Shown one piece after another: positions 10,211 to 20,131 of a stretch of 64,000 nt of DNA. The notes below the pieces were generated by a model that was not told where the DNA came from, did not search any database, and saw only the letters and a list, made by a program, of their open reading frames with translations. Position numbers and translations under genes: made by a program. How positions within the stretch are numbered: position 1 is the stretch's first letter; each line of letters starts with the position of its first letter. The stretch lies in contig JAHHHC010000001.1 in NCBI GenBank assembly GCA_019359515.1, positions 248,001-312,000 on the forward strand, written 5' to 3'. Source of the stretch: Desmonostoc vinosum HA7617-LM4. GTDB lineage: Bacteria; Cyanobacteriota; Cyanobacteriia; Cyanobacteriales; Nostocaceae.

Positions 10211-11824
10211 ATGAAAAAAGCAACAACATGTACTGAGGCTCCCAAAAATAGCATCGAAAACTATATTAAGGATATATTTTCTATTTCCAATCACCCAAAA
10301 TTAGCAGAGATAAAATTAGATGAAAAAATTTCAACAATTACTAAAAACTTCTTACAAGATGACAGCGTTTGCACCGATATCGACCTAGTATCAATAACTC
10401 ACCAATTTAGTAATAGTCAAATCCCTGCTGAGCCATCCGAAATTACTAGTTATATAGATGATTTAGTCACCAATGTCATCGACCATTCAATTCATACCTC
10501 TTCCCCACGATTTATTGGTCACATGACATCAGCACTCCCCTATTTTGTCCGTCCTTTGGGGAAATTAATGACTGCAATCAATCAAAATGTCGTCAAGACA
10601 GAAACCTCAAAATCATTCACTCCTTTTGAACGCCATAGTTTGGCATTGATGCACCGCTTAATTTATCAATTCTCTGAGGAGTTTTATCAATTTCATATTC
10701 AAAATTATGAAAGTACACTTGGGATCATAGCTACTGGAGGTACGCTAGCTAATATTACAGCACTTTGGTGCGCTCGGAATTTTTCACTAGGGCAAAAAGA
10801 TAATTTTACTGGGATTGAAAACGAGGGTTTACCAGCAGCATTAAAATTTTATGGGTACGAGGGAGCCGTGATTATTGGCTCCGAGCGAATGCATTACTCT
10901 TTTGAAAAGGCAGCAGGTTTATTGGGAATAGGTGAACGCAGTTTAATTAAAGTTCCTGTTGATAGTAAAAATCGCATTGACTTGTCAAAATTACAGCAAA
11001 CTATTGCAGAGTGTCGTACTGCTAAAAAACATATTATTGCTATAGTTGGTATTGCCGGGGCTACTGATTGTGGAGCTGTAGATCCACTGTTAGATATGGC
11101 AGAAATTGCCCAAAATGCTAATATCCATTTGCATGTTGATGCTGCTTGGGGTGGGCCAGTTTTGTTTTCAGAACAACATCGGCATAAACTTGTCGGCATT
11201 GAAAGAGCAGATTCGGTAACAATTGACGGGCATAAACAGCTATATTTGCCAGCAGGAATTGGCATGGTATTACTACGCAATCCGCAGATAGCAAAAGTAA
11301 TTGAGAAGTATGCAGCATATACCGTAAGAAAAGAATCAATTGATTTAGGTAAGCGCTCTTTGGAAGGTTCGCGTCCAGGGATGGTTTTATTTTTAGGAGC
11401 TGCCCTGAATTTAATTGGTCAAAAAGGTTATGAATTTTTGATTGATGAGGGCATTAGAAAAACTCAATACATGGCAAATTTAATTCTCAATCAACCTGAG
11501 TTTGAATTACTGTTAGAACCAGAGATTAATATTCTTTTATATCGCTATATTCCCAAGCATTGGAGACAGAAAGTAGCTACAGGTGAGTTAACAAAAGCTG
11601 ACAATCAACTCATTAATCAATTTAATGAACATTTGCAAAATCTCCAGCGTCAAGCAGGTTTGACTTTTGTCTCAAGAACGACTTTAGAAGTTGCAGGAAT
11701 ACCAATTGTGGCATTGCGGGCAGTCATTGCTAACCCACTGACTACCGAAGTTGATATTGACGCCGTTTTAGATGAGCAAATCAAAATTGCTGCCAGCATA
11801 TCTGTATTGGAGGAGGAAAGATGA
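10211..11824 (+). CDS. panP: PLP-dependent aspartate 1-decarboxylase (PanP-like group II decarboxylase)
   Basis: 537 residues, close to the usual ~547 for PanP. It is a fold-type I group II decarboxylase: substrate/cofactor segment SPRFIGHMTSALPYF (~97-111), TGGTLANITALW (~176), HVDAAWGG (~313) and the Schiff-base lysine in DGHKQLY (~341). PanP enzymes convert L-aspartate to beta-alanine. Here the gene lies directly after an NRPS whose last A domain has a beta-alanine-type code, so it probably supplies that monomer. The stop overlaps the next NRPS start by 4 bp (ATGA), preceded by GGAGGAAAG, which implies translational coupling. Cysteine-sulfinate, glutamate or diaminobutyrate decarboxylase activity cannot be excluded by sequence alone. 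Family confidence is high; exact substrate is moderate. Confidence 0.82.
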   Translation: MKKATTCTEAPKNSIENYIKDIFSISNHPKLAEIKLDEKISTITKNFLQDDSVCTDIDLVSITHQFSNSQIPAEPSEITSYIDDLVTNVIDHSIHTSSPRFIGHMTSALPYFVRPLGKLMTAINQNVVKTETSKSFTPFERHSLALMHRLIYQFSEEFYQFHIQNYESTLGIIATGGTLANITALWCARNFSLGQKDNFTGIENEGLPAALKFYGYEGAVIIGSERMHYSFEKAAGLLGIGERSLIKVPVDSKNRIDLSKLQQTIAECRTAKKHIIAIVGIAGATDCGAVDPLLDMAEIAQNANIHLHVDAAWGGPVLFSEQHRHKLVGIERADSVTIDGHKQLYLPAGIGMVLLRNPQIAKVIEKYAAYTVRKESIDLGKRSLEGSRPGMVLFLGAALNLIGQKGYEFLIDEGIRKTQYMANLILNQPEFELLLEPEINILLYRYIPKHWRQKVATGELTKADNQLINQFNEHLQNLQRQAGLTFVSRTTLEVAGIPIVALRAVIANPLTTEVDIDAVLDEQIKIAASISVLEEER

Positions 11825-14800
11825 GTAGCGATCGCTTGCAAAGATTACAAAATCTTTCACCCCAAAAACGAGCGCTGCTTTTAAAAGCATTGCAGAAAGA
11901 TGCAACGCCAACTGCACAGTCTCTATCGATTCCGCGCCGGAATGAGCAGACACCTTGCATTTTGTCCTATGCTCAACAGCGTTTGTGGTTCCTGGCTCAA
12001 TTAGAACCAGGTAGCGCAGCTTACAACATAGCTACCGCCGTCAGATTGCTGGGTGTACTCAATGTAGCTGCCTTGCACAGAAGCTTGAATGAAATCGTTT
12101 GTCGCCATGAAGCCCTGAGAACAACCTTTACTACAGTCGCAGGGCAACCAGTCCAAGTAATCGCACCCGCTGTCACCTTAGTTTTGCCACTAGTGGATTT
12201 GCAGGAGTTTGCTGAACAGGAAGCCAAAGTACAGCGACTAGCAAGCGAAGCAGCACAGCACCCCTTCGATTTGACTCAAAGCCCGCTTTTACGAGTTACC
12301 TTACTACGATTAAGCCAAACAGAGCATGTACTGCTCTTAACAATGCACCATATCATCTCTGATGGTTGGTCAATGGGAGTTTTAATTCGAGAATTGACAG
12401 CACTATATCAAGCCTACTTTGATTCTGACTCCCCGCTACCGCTAACAGCACAAGCTGAACACCCCGCTACCGCTAACAGCACTCGGCATTCCCCACTCCC
12501 CATCCAGTATGCAGATTTTGCAGTTTGGCAGCGACAGTGGTTGCAAACAGAAGTACTGCCAACTCAGATGTCTTACTGGAAGCAGCAACTAGGCGGTACT
12601 TTGCCAGTCTTAGAATTACCCACCGATCGCCCGCGATCGCCAATTCCCTCTTTCCGGGGTGAGACTCAATCATTCTCCCTATCTCCTCAACTGTCTGAAG
12701 CACTCAAAGCCTTGAGTCTGCAAGAGGGAGTTACCCTATTCATGACTTTATTAGCGGCATTTCAGACATTGCTCTACCGCTACACCGCTCAAGAGGATAT
12801 TTTAGTTGGCTCGCCCATCGCCAACCGCAACCGCTGCGAGCTTGAAGGGTTAATTGGTTTTTTTGTCAATACTCTAGTACTGCGTACTAACCTCAGCGGT
12901 AATCCCAGTTTCCGCGAGTTGTTAGGGCGGGTGCGTGAGGTAACTTTAGCAGCTAATGCTCACCAAGACTTGCCTTTTGAGGTACTAGTAGATGAACTGC
13001 AACCACAGCGAGATTTAAGTCGTAATCCCCTGTTCCAAGTAACTTTTACGCTGCATAACGCACCAAAGCCAGCCTTGGAACTGCCAGACTTGATATTAGA
13101 GCCATTAACTATCCAAAAAACAACAGCACAATTTGACTTGAGTCTGGACATGGTAGAGGAAAGCCAGGGAATCAAGGGGTCTGTTGAATACAGTACCGAT
13201 CTGTTCAATGCCTCTACCATCACCCGGATGTTAGAACATTTCCAGACAATGCTAACAGCGATCGCCGCCCATCCAGACAAGCACCTGTCAGACTTGCCGA
13301 TTTTGACAGCAACCCAACAGCAACAATTGCTAGTGGAGTGGAATCAAACTCAGGTTGATTATCCCCAACACCTGTGCATTCACCAACTATTTGAGAACAT
13401 TGCCCAGCAAACACCAGATGCAATTGCCGTAATATGCCAGGGTGAACAATTTACCTATCGAGAACTAAACCAACAAGCCAACATCATTGCTCACCATTTA
13501 CAAGCGCTGGGAGTAAAACCGGAAACACGAGTGGGTATTTGCACACAAAGAAGCGTTGATATAGCGATCGCAATTTTGGCAACCCTGAAAGCTGGTGGTG
13601 TATACGTACCATTAGATCCGTCCTATCCGCAGGAACGCTTGGCTTTGATGTTAGAAGATGCAAAGCCTTTAGTATTGCTAACTCAACAACAGTTAGCGAC
13701 AAAACTACCGCAAATAGAAGCAAAAAATGTATACATAAATATTGACTGGCAAGTAAATTCACTGAATCAGCAAAATCCCATTAGTGACGCTACACCCGAT
13801 AACTTAGCTTATATAATTTATACCTCCGGCTCTACTGGCATACCAAAAGGAGTTGCGATCGCGCATCAAGCATTAGTGAACCACAGTATTGCTGCTGCCC
13901 AAGCTTATCAACTACAACCAAATGATAGAGTACTGCAATTTGCTTCAATTAGCTTTGATGTTGCCGCAGAAGAGATATTTTCATCCTGGTTGAGCGGTGC
14001 AACAGTTGTGATTCGGCCAGAACAAGTACTGATTTTTGCAGACTTCCTGCAATTTTTAGCAGCAGAACAACTCACCGTTCTCAATCTCCCGACTGCCTAC
14101 TGGCATGAGTGGGTAACATATCTTACTCAACATCAAACATCATTGCTGCCAGCGCTGCGTCTAGTAATTGTGGGAACCGAGTCAGCCTCACCAGAAAAAT
14201 TAGAGCAGTGGCAGAAACTAGCAGATAAAAGCGTCCGTTGGTTGAATGCTTACGGCCCCACCGAAGCAACCATTGGGGCAACAATTTATCAACCAGAAAA
14301 CCAGCTGAGTAATTGCGTACCAATTGGTCGTGCGATCGCCAACACCCAGGTTTACATTTTAGATAAACATCTGCAACCCACACCAATAGGTGTATCAGGT
14401 CAATTGTATATCGGGGGTGATAGTTTAGCACGTGGCTACCTCAATCAACCCGAACTAACAGCCCAGAAGTTTATTCCTAACCCCTTTAACAATTCAAAAT
14501 TTAATAATCGCCTTTACAAGACAGGTGATTTAGCTCGTTATCTACCCGATGGGAATATTGAATTTCTTGGACGGATTGATCATCAAGTTAAAATTCGAGG
14601 CTTCCGCATCGAACTAGGCGAGATTGAAGCCAGATTGAACCAACACCCTCATATTAACCAAGCTGTAGTTATACCATGGGAAAGCGATCGCCATGACAAA
14701 TCCTTAGTAGCCTATATCACTCCTCAATCAAACCAGACATTAACAGCTACCGAACTGCGTAGTTTTCTCAAAGAAAAACTACCAGAATACATGCTACCTT

Positions 14801-15252
14801 CCGCCTTTGTAATTCTTTCAACCCTACCATTAACACCCAACGGCAAACTAGATCGGCAATCCCTGCCCGTAGCAGCTCGTCCAGAATTAGTAATTGCTGA
14901 TATCATCCCACAGACAGAAATCGAAAAAAAAATTGCTACCGTTTGGCAAAACGCGCTCAATCTTGAAAAAATTGGCATTCACGATAACTTCTTTGAAATC
15001 GGCGGTAATTCCTTATTAATCGCTAGAATTTATAGCCAATTACAAAAAATATTCACCACCGACATATCAATCCTCGACTTATTTAGATATCCAACCATAA
15101 ATTCCCTAGCAGAACATCTCTCCCCAGCCAAAAATCAAAACTCTCCCGAAACCAACATTCAACCAGAAAAAATAACAATCATCAAAACCCAACAAAAAAA
15201 ACACTTACAAAAAAGAAAAAACATCACATCCTCTAAAAACGTAGATCTATAA
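11821..15252 (+). CDS. NRPS module C - A - PCP (substrate unassigned)
   Basis: 1143 residues. A short N-terminal helix precedes the C domain (~40-480, HHIISDG near 176), then A (~500-1000, YTSGSTGIPKG), then PCP with GGNSLL near 1062. The A-domain pocket reads D-V-E-N-I-G-A-I-G-K. I cannot match this to a standard code; the acidic third letter (E) is often seen with basic side chains. The protein ends in a ~40-residue Lys/Gln/Asn-rich tail that may dock with the following PKS. The start is fixed by overlap with the decarboxylase stop and a GGAGG box. The usual C-domain loop before LPIQYADF is extended by a 21-bp direct repeat. It contributes one residue to the chain handed to the PKS module. 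Confidence 0.93.
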   Translation: MSSDRLQRLQNLSPQKRALLLKALQKDATPTAQSLSIPRRNEQTPCILSYAQQRLWFLAQLEPGSAAYNIATAVRLLGVLNVAALHRSLNEIVCRHEALRTTFTTVAGQPVQVIAPAVTLVLPLVDLQEFAEQEAKVQRLASEAAQHPFDLTQSPLLRVTLLRLSQTEHVLLLTMHHIISDGWSMGVLIRELTALYQAYFDSDSPLPLTAQAEHPATANSTRHSPLPIQYADFAVWQRQWLQTEVLPTQMSYWKQQLGGTLPVLELPTDRPRSPIPSFRGETQSFSLSPQLSEALKALSLQEGVTLFMTLLAAFQTLLYRYTAQEDILVGSPIANRNRCELEGLIGFFVNTLVLRTNLSGNPSFRELLGRVREVTLAANAHQDLPFEVLVDELQPQRDLSRNPLFQVTFTLHNAPKPALELPDLILEPLTIQKTTAQFDLSLDMVEESQGIKGSVEYSTDLFNASTITRMLEHFQTMLTAIAAHPDKHLSDLPILTATQQQQLLVEWNQTQVDYPQHLCIHQLFENIAQQTPDAIAVICQGEQFTYRELNQQANIIAHHLQALGVKPETRVGICTQRSVDIAIAILATLKAGGVYVPLDPSYPQERLALMLEDAKPLVLLTQQQLATKLPQIEAKNVYINIDWQVNSLNQQNPISDATPDNLAYIIYTSGSTGIPKGVAIAHQALVNHSIAAAQAYQLQPNDRVLQFASISFDVAAEEIFSSWLSGATVVIRPEQVLIFADFLQFLAAEQLTVLNLPTAYWHEWVTYLTQHQTSLLPALRLVIVGTESASPEKLEQWQKLADKSVRWLNAYGPTEATIGATIYQPENQLSNCVPIGRAIANTQVYILDKHLQPTPIGVSGQLYIGGDSLARGYLNQPELTAQKFIPNPFNNSKFNNRLYKTGDLARYLPDGNIEFLGRIDHQVKIRGFRIELGEIEARLNQHPHINQAVVIPWESDRHDKSLVAYITPQSNQTLTATELRSFLKEKLPEYMLPSAFVILSTLPLTPNGKLDRQSLPVAARPELVIADIIPQTEIEKKIATVWQNALNLEKIGIHDNFFEIGGNSLLIARIYSQLQKIFTTDISILDLFRYPTINSLAEHLSPAKNQNSPETNIQPEKITIIKTQQKKHLQKRKNITSSKNVDL
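12431..12482 (+). repeat. 21-bp direct repeat in the C-domain loop
   Basis: The 21-mer beginning CCCCGCTACCGCTAAC occurs at 12431-12451 and 12462-12482. It lies in the same variable C-domain loop that carries the heptamer expansion in the upstream NRPS. The GCTACCGCTAACG element resembles the dispersed repeats in intergenic DNA of this window. Confidence 0.85.
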
Positions 15253-15307
15253 GCAAACAATAAACCTCATGACAAAAAACCTAAACTTTCAACCCAAAAT
15301 CCTCTCA

Positions 15308-15382
15308 TAACTCTCTGCGCCTCCGCGCGGCAGTCGCTACAACGAGGGGAACCCCCGCAACGCGCTGCCTTGCCTCTGCGTG
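15308..15382 (+). repeat. Dispersed intergenic repeat before the PKS gene
   Basis: The stretch runs from CTCTGCGCC through GGCAGTCGCTACAACG and CCCCCGCAACGCGCTGCC to CTCTGCGTGA. A near-identical copy lies upstream of the TauD gene at about 22945-23010, and shortened versions lie upstream of the decarboxylase (~10150) and the aminotransferase (~31938). It overlaps a possible TTG start at 15370, which is one reason to prefer the ATG at 15409. Confidence 0.85.
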
Positions 15383-15408
15383 AAAAAATCTTATATTCAA
15401 TCAAAAAT

Positions 15409-18400
15409 ATGAACACCCCAATAGCACCTAACATCAACGGTTCAGAAATAGCAATTATCGGCATAGCAGGACGTTTCCCCAAAGCTAAAAATCTGGAAGA
15501 ATTCTGGGAAAACCTGCAAAACGGTATCGAAACAATTTCATTTTTTACCGATGAAGAACTTTTATCTACAGGCATAGAACCAGCCATACTCAGCCAGCCT
15601 AATTATGTCAAAGCCAGAGCCGTATTAGAAGATGTAGAATTATTTGACGCTGCCTTCTTTGGCTTCAGTCCCAAAGAAGCAGAAATCACCGATCCACAAC
15701 ACCGCCTATTTTTAGAATGTGCTTGGGAAGCCCTAGAAAATGCTGGATATGACACCGAAACATCCAACAGTGCAATTGGTGTTTACGCTGGTTCTAGCCT
15801 CAGTGGATACATTCTCAACTGTTATTTAGACCCAAATATTACCAACTCTGTAGACCATCATCAACTAGCGATCGCCGGCGATAAAGACTACCTCAGCACC
15901 CGCGTTTCTTACAAACTTAACCTCACCGGGCCTAGTTATACCGTTCAAACCGCCTGCTCAACCTCTTTAGTAGCCGTTCATTTAGCGTGTCAAAGTTTAC
16001 TCAATGGCGAATGCGATTTAGCTTTAGCTGGTGGTGTTTCCATTAATTCCACTAGAAAAGCAGGCTACTTTTACAAAGAGGGAGGTATTCATTCTCCAGA
16101 TGGACATTGCCGCGCTTTCGATGCTCAAGCACAGGGAATTGTTGGCGGTGAAGGAGTAGCGATCGCAGTTTTAAAAAGATTAGAAGATGCCCTTACCGAT
16201 AGAGACACCATCCATGCCGTCATCAAAGGTTCAGCGATTAATAACGACGGAGGGTGTAAAGTTAGCTACACAGCGCCCCGGATAGACGGTCAAGCCCAAG
16301 CAATTAGAACCGCTCAGATGATGGCAGAAGTTGAACCAGAAACCATCACCTACATCGAAACTCACGGCACAGGCACAGCCTTGGGCGACCCCATCGAAAT
16401 CGCTGCACTTACACAAGCTTTTCGCGCCAGTACTGACAAGAAAGGTTTTTGTGCGATCGGCTCACTCAAAACCAACATCGGGCATTTAGATGCTGCGGCT
16501 GGGGTGGCAAGCTTAATTAAAACCGTTTTAGCTCTCAAATATCAACAAATTCCCCCCAGCTTACATTTCCAACAACCAAACCCCCAAATTGATTTTGCCA
16601 ACAGTCCTTTTTATGTCAATACTTCCCTTTGCCAATGGCAGGTAAACGATATCCCCCGCCGTGCAGGTGTTAGTTCCTTTGGCATTGGTGGTACGAATGT
16701 TCATGTGATTCTCGAAGCAGCCCCAGATGTAAGGCAGGGGGAAAGAGGACGCGGGGACGGGGGGACGCGGGGACGCACAGAAAACGCTTCTTGTAGAGAC
16801 GCGATTAATCGCGTCTTGTTGTTGATCTCTGCCAAAACCAGTACCGCCTTAGAAAGGGCAAGCCAAAATTTAGCTGATTATCTGGGGCAACATCCAAATT
16901 TAAACCTTGCCGATGTTGCCCATACTCTCAGCGTAGGTCGTCGAGCTTTCAACTATCGCCGGATGGTGGTGTGCGAAGATATCAACGATGCAGTGCAGGC
17001 GCTTTCTATTGTAGATACTCAACGGGTGTTCACTCACTACCAACAGTTTAGCGATCGCCCTGTCGCTTTTATGTTTTCTGGTCAGGGAACGCAGTATGTA
17101 AATATGGGTAGGGAACTTTACCAGAGTCAGCCAACCTTTACTCAAGCAGTTGATCAATGCTGCGAACTGCTGAAACCGTATCTAGGTCTTGACCTACGTC
17201 ATGTATTATATCCCGATGCAGCCGAGAAAGAAAAAGCAACAGAGCAACTGCAACAGACTTGTTTAGCCCAGCCAGCACTATTTACCATTGAGTACGCCCT
17301 AGCTCAGTTGTGGATGGCATGGGGTGTACATCCCGAAACGATGATTGGTCACAGTATAGGGGAATACGTAGCTGCCGCGTTAGCTGGAGTTTTCTCACTT
17401 GCAGACGCTTTAGCGCTAGTTGCAACCAGAGGACGACTCATGCAGCAACTCCCGACTGGGGAAATGCTCTGTGTGCAACTTTCCGAGCAGGAAGTACAAC
17501 CACTGTTAGGAACGGAACTATCTTTAGCCGCCACCAATACACCAACATACTGTGTGGTTTCTGGTTCCACAGAGGCGATAGGAAGATTGCATCAACACCT
17601 GCAAGCAACAGGTGTAGGCTGTCGGCGATTGCATACATCCCATGCCTTTCATTCTCAAATGATGGAGCCTATTCTGGAGCCATTTTCTCATTCTTTACAA
17701 ACAATCACCTTAAATCCCCCTAAAATTCCGTTTGTGTCTAATGTGAGTGGTACTTGGATTACCGAGGCAGAAGCGACAGACCCCAAATATTGGGTAAAGC
17801 ATCTACGGCAAACTGTACACTTTAGTTCAGGGATAGTTGAGTTGACCAAGACACCTGAGCGTATACTGCTAGAGGTTGGCCCAGGACGAACTCTGAGTAC
17901 TTTTGCACTGATGCATCAGTTGGAGGAACTCGTGGTATTAACCTCGATACATCATCCACAGGAACAACATTCAGATGTGGCATTTTTACTCAACACTTTA
18001 GGTCGGCTTTGGCTAGTTGGAGTTAAAGTTGACTGGTTTGGTTTTTATGCCAATGAACAACGCCATCGTATCCCCTTGCCGACTTATCCCTTTGAACGCC
18101 AGCGTTACTGGATTGAACCACAAAAACCAGCCCTTGGGGGACAGGTTGACCAGACACCTCAAATCTCACCAGACAACAAGCCCGATATTGCTGACTGGTT
18201 CTACATCCCATCTTGGAAACGTTCTCTGCCACCGCAGCCTGGGAAATTTGCTCAGTCAGATTGCTGGTTAGTGTTTGTCGATCAGTGCGGCTTGGGTGAG
18301 AAAATAGTCAAGCGATCGCAACTTCAGGGTCAGGATGTGATTTCCGTCAAGGTGGGCGAAGAATTTCACCGCAATAGCGATCGCTCCTATACAATTAATC

Positions 18401-20094
18401 CTCGACAACGGGATGACTACGATATCCTGCTCAAAGAACTTCGGGCGTTAGGCCAGACCCCAAAAATGATTGTCCATCTGTGGAGTGTGACAAAAGAAAG
18501 CGACGGCGAATCAGTCATTGAAGCTTTGGGCTTCTACAGTCTGTTATTTCTCACCCAAGCACTTGGGGAAAATAATCAGATAGATGCTCTGGAAATGAGA
18601 ATCGTTTCAAACAATATGCACGAAATTACAGGTTCAGAGGTGCTGTGCCCAGAAAAGGCGCTGGTTCTCGGACATTGTAAAGTTATACCGCTAGAGTATC
18701 CAAACATCAACTGCCGCAGCATTGATGTGGTGATTCCCCCAAAAGAAAGTCTGCAAGAGGAGCAACTAATAAAAGTACTGCTAGCGGAACTCATCACCCC
18801 AACAGCTGACCAAGTTGTAGCTTACCGTGGTACTCATCGCTGGGTGCAGACTTTTGAACCTATTCACTTGGATGCAGTGGGTGAAGACACACCAAGGTTG
18901 AGAGAAAAAGGAGTTTATCTGATTACAGGTGGATTAGGGGGTGTTGGTCTAGCGCTAGCAGAATATTTAGCACAAACGGTGCAAGCAAAACTTGTATTAT
19001 TGGGGCGATCGCCTTTTCCTCATCGAGATGAATGGTCAAAATGGTTATCCACTCACGATCAGCACGATAACGTCAGCCTGAAAATCCAAAAATTGCAAGC
19101 GATAGAAGCGTTGGGTACACAAGTCATGGTAGTCAGTGCCGATGTCACCAACCTTGAGCAAATGTCTGTAGTACTCAAACAAGCCAATCACCAATTTGGT
19201 CAGATTCATGGTGTGATTCATGCCGCCGCCGTTTACGGGGGAGGGATGATTCAATTAACCACAAAAGCAGCCATAGCCAGTGCTTTAGCACCAAAAGTCA
19301 GGGGAACACGAGTATTAGAAACTCTTTTCCAGGATACAGAACTGGATTTCATGATTATGTGTTCATCCCTGAATTCGTTTATAGCGACACCTGGGATGAT
19401 AGATTATACCGCCGCAAATGCCTTTCTTGACGCTTTCGCTTACTACAGTGCTTCTCAAAACCGCACTTTTACCCAATCCATTAACTGGGATAGATGGAAC
19501 AGTATAGGGATGGCAGTGACTATAGAAGCACGGCATCAACAGAGAACGGGAAAAAATTTGATGGGAGGTATGACTTGTGCAGAGGGTGTGGAGGCATTTA
19601 GACGTATTTTGCACAGTGCTAATGTTCCTCAAGTGATGGTATCAACACAAAATTTACTGACTAAGATGCAGCCAAAGGAATCTGTTAAATCTTGGTCAGA
19701 GCAATTAATGCAGGTGAGTCAGTATCAATCCACTCACCCTCGTCCTCTTTTGGGAAATGTCTATGTTGCTCCTCGCAATGAGATTGAACAAACACTTGCA
19801 GACATTTGGCAACAATTATTAGGTATTAATATGGTGGGCATTTATGATAACTTCTTTGAGTTAGGAGGAGATTCTTTGTTTGCTACTCAATTTGTGTCGC
19901 AATTGTGTAAGAAGTTTCAAATTGAGCTTTCTTATAAGGCTTTTTTTGATGCACCGAAAGTGGCTGATTTGGGGGAGGTTATTTTACAAAAATTGGCTGA
20001 GCAGGCAGATGAAGCACTACTAGTTCAGGCATTAGCAGAAATTGAGCGTTTATCAGAAGATGAAGCGCAAACAATCCTAGCTTCATCACTATGA
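15409..20094 (+). CDS. Type I PKS module: KS - AT - KR - ACP
   Basis: 1561 residues from the ATG at 15409; an in-frame TTG at 15370 lies in a dispersed repeat and is rejected. KS (~10-435) has the active-site Cys in TACSTSL (~183) and HGTGT and NIGH histidine motifs. AT (~560-870) has GHSIGEY (~648) and HAFHS (~746), the pattern of malonyl-CoA-specific ATs. After a KR structural half, the NADPH motif GGLGGVG is at ~1173 and the SDR Ser/Tyr pair in SSLNSF and YTAAN. ACP has GGDSL near 1485. No DH, ER or MT is visible, so the module should add a C2 unit and leave a hydroxyl, giving a statine-like beta-hydroxy acid when fed by the upstream NRPS. A repeat-derived Gly/Arg-rich insertion lies in the KS-AT linker. 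Confidence 0.94.
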   Translation: MNTPIAPNINGSEIAIIGIAGRFPKAKNLEEFWENLQNGIETISFFTDEELLSTGIEPAILSQPNYVKARAVLEDVELFDAAFFGFSPKEAEITDPQHRLFLECAWEALENAGYDTETSNSAIGVYAGSSLSGYILNCYLDPNITNSVDHHQLAIAGDKDYLSTRVSYKLNLTGPSYTVQTACSTSLVAVHLACQSLLNGECDLALAGGVSINSTRKAGYFYKEGGIHSPDGHCRAFDAQAQGIVGGEGVAIAVLKRLEDALTDRDTIHAVIKGSAINNDGGCKVSYTAPRIDGQAQAIRTAQMMAEVEPETITYIETHGTGTALGDPIEIAALTQAFRASTDKKGFCAIGSLKTNIGHLDAAAGVASLIKTVLALKYQQIPPSLHFQQPNPQIDFANSPFYVNTSLCQWQVNDIPRRAGVSSFGIGGTNVHVILEAAPDVRQGERGRGDGGTRGRTENASCRDAINRVLLLISAKTSTALERASQNLADYLGQHPNLNLADVAHTLSVGRRAFNYRRMVVCEDINDAVQALSIVDTQRVFTHYQQFSDRPVAFMFSGQGTQYVNMGRELYQSQPTFTQAVDQCCELLKPYLGLDLRHVLYPDAAEKEKATEQLQQTCLAQPALFTIEYALAQLWMAWGVHPETMIGHSIGEYVAAALAGVFSLADALALVATRGRLMQQLPTGEMLCVQLSEQEVQPLLGTELSLAATNTPTYCVVSGSTEAIGRLHQHLQATGVGCRRLHTSHAFHSQMMEPILEPFSHSLQTITLNPPKIPFVSNVSGTWITEAEATDPKYWVKHLRQTVHFSSGIVELTKTPERILLEVGPGRTLSTFALMHQLEELVVLTSIHHPQEQHSDVAFLLNTLGRLWLVGVKVDWFGFYANEQRHRIPLPTYPFERQRYWIEPQKPALGGQVDQTPQISPDNKPDIADWFYIPSWKRSLPPQPGKFAQSDCWLVFVDQCGLGEKIVKRSQLQGQDVISVKVGEEFHRNSDRSYTINPRQRDDYDILLKELRALGQTPKMIVHLWSVTKESDGESVIEALGFYSLLFLTQALGENNQIDALEMRIVSNNMHEITGSEVLCPEKALVLGHCKVIPLEYPNINCRSIDVVIPPKESLQEEQLIKVLLAELITPTADQVVAYRGTHRWVQTFEPIHLDAVGEDTPRLREKGVYLITGGLGGVGLALAEYLAQTVQAKLVLLGRSPFPHRDEWSKWLSTHDQHDNVSLKIQKLQAIEALGTQVMVVSADVTNLEQMSVVLKQANHQFGQIHGVIHAAAVYGGGMIQLTTKAAIASALAPKVRGTRVLETLFQDTELDFMIMCSSLNSFIATPGMIDYTAANAFLDAFAYYSASQNRTFTQSINWDRWNSIGMAVTIEARHQQRTGKNLMGGMTCAEGVEAFRRILHSANVPQVMVSTQNLLTKMQPKESVKSWSEQLMQVSQYQSTHPRPLLGNVYVAPRNEIEQTLADIWQQLLGINMVGIYDNFFELGGDSLFATQFVSQLCKKFQIELSYKAFFDAPKVADLGEVILQKLAEQADEALLVQALAEIERLSEDEAQTILASSL
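16733..16816 (+). repeat. In-frame dispersed repeat in the KS-AT linker
   Basis: It shares order and sequence with the 9304-9402 repeat: GGGGGAAAGAGGACGCGG, GGACGCGG tandem units, CGCTTCTTGTA, then the palindrome GACGCGATTAATCGCGTC at 16798-16815. It is read in frame as a short Gly/Arg-rich linker between KS and AT. Confidence 0.9.
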
Positions 20095-20131
20095 GTAATA
20101 AAGTTTTTTTATCTCACGTAAAGGCGCAAAA

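Noticed and set aside
15370-15408. TTG start extending the PKS gene
   Set aside because: The extension is encoded by a dispersed repeat; the KS domain begins just after the ATG at 15409.
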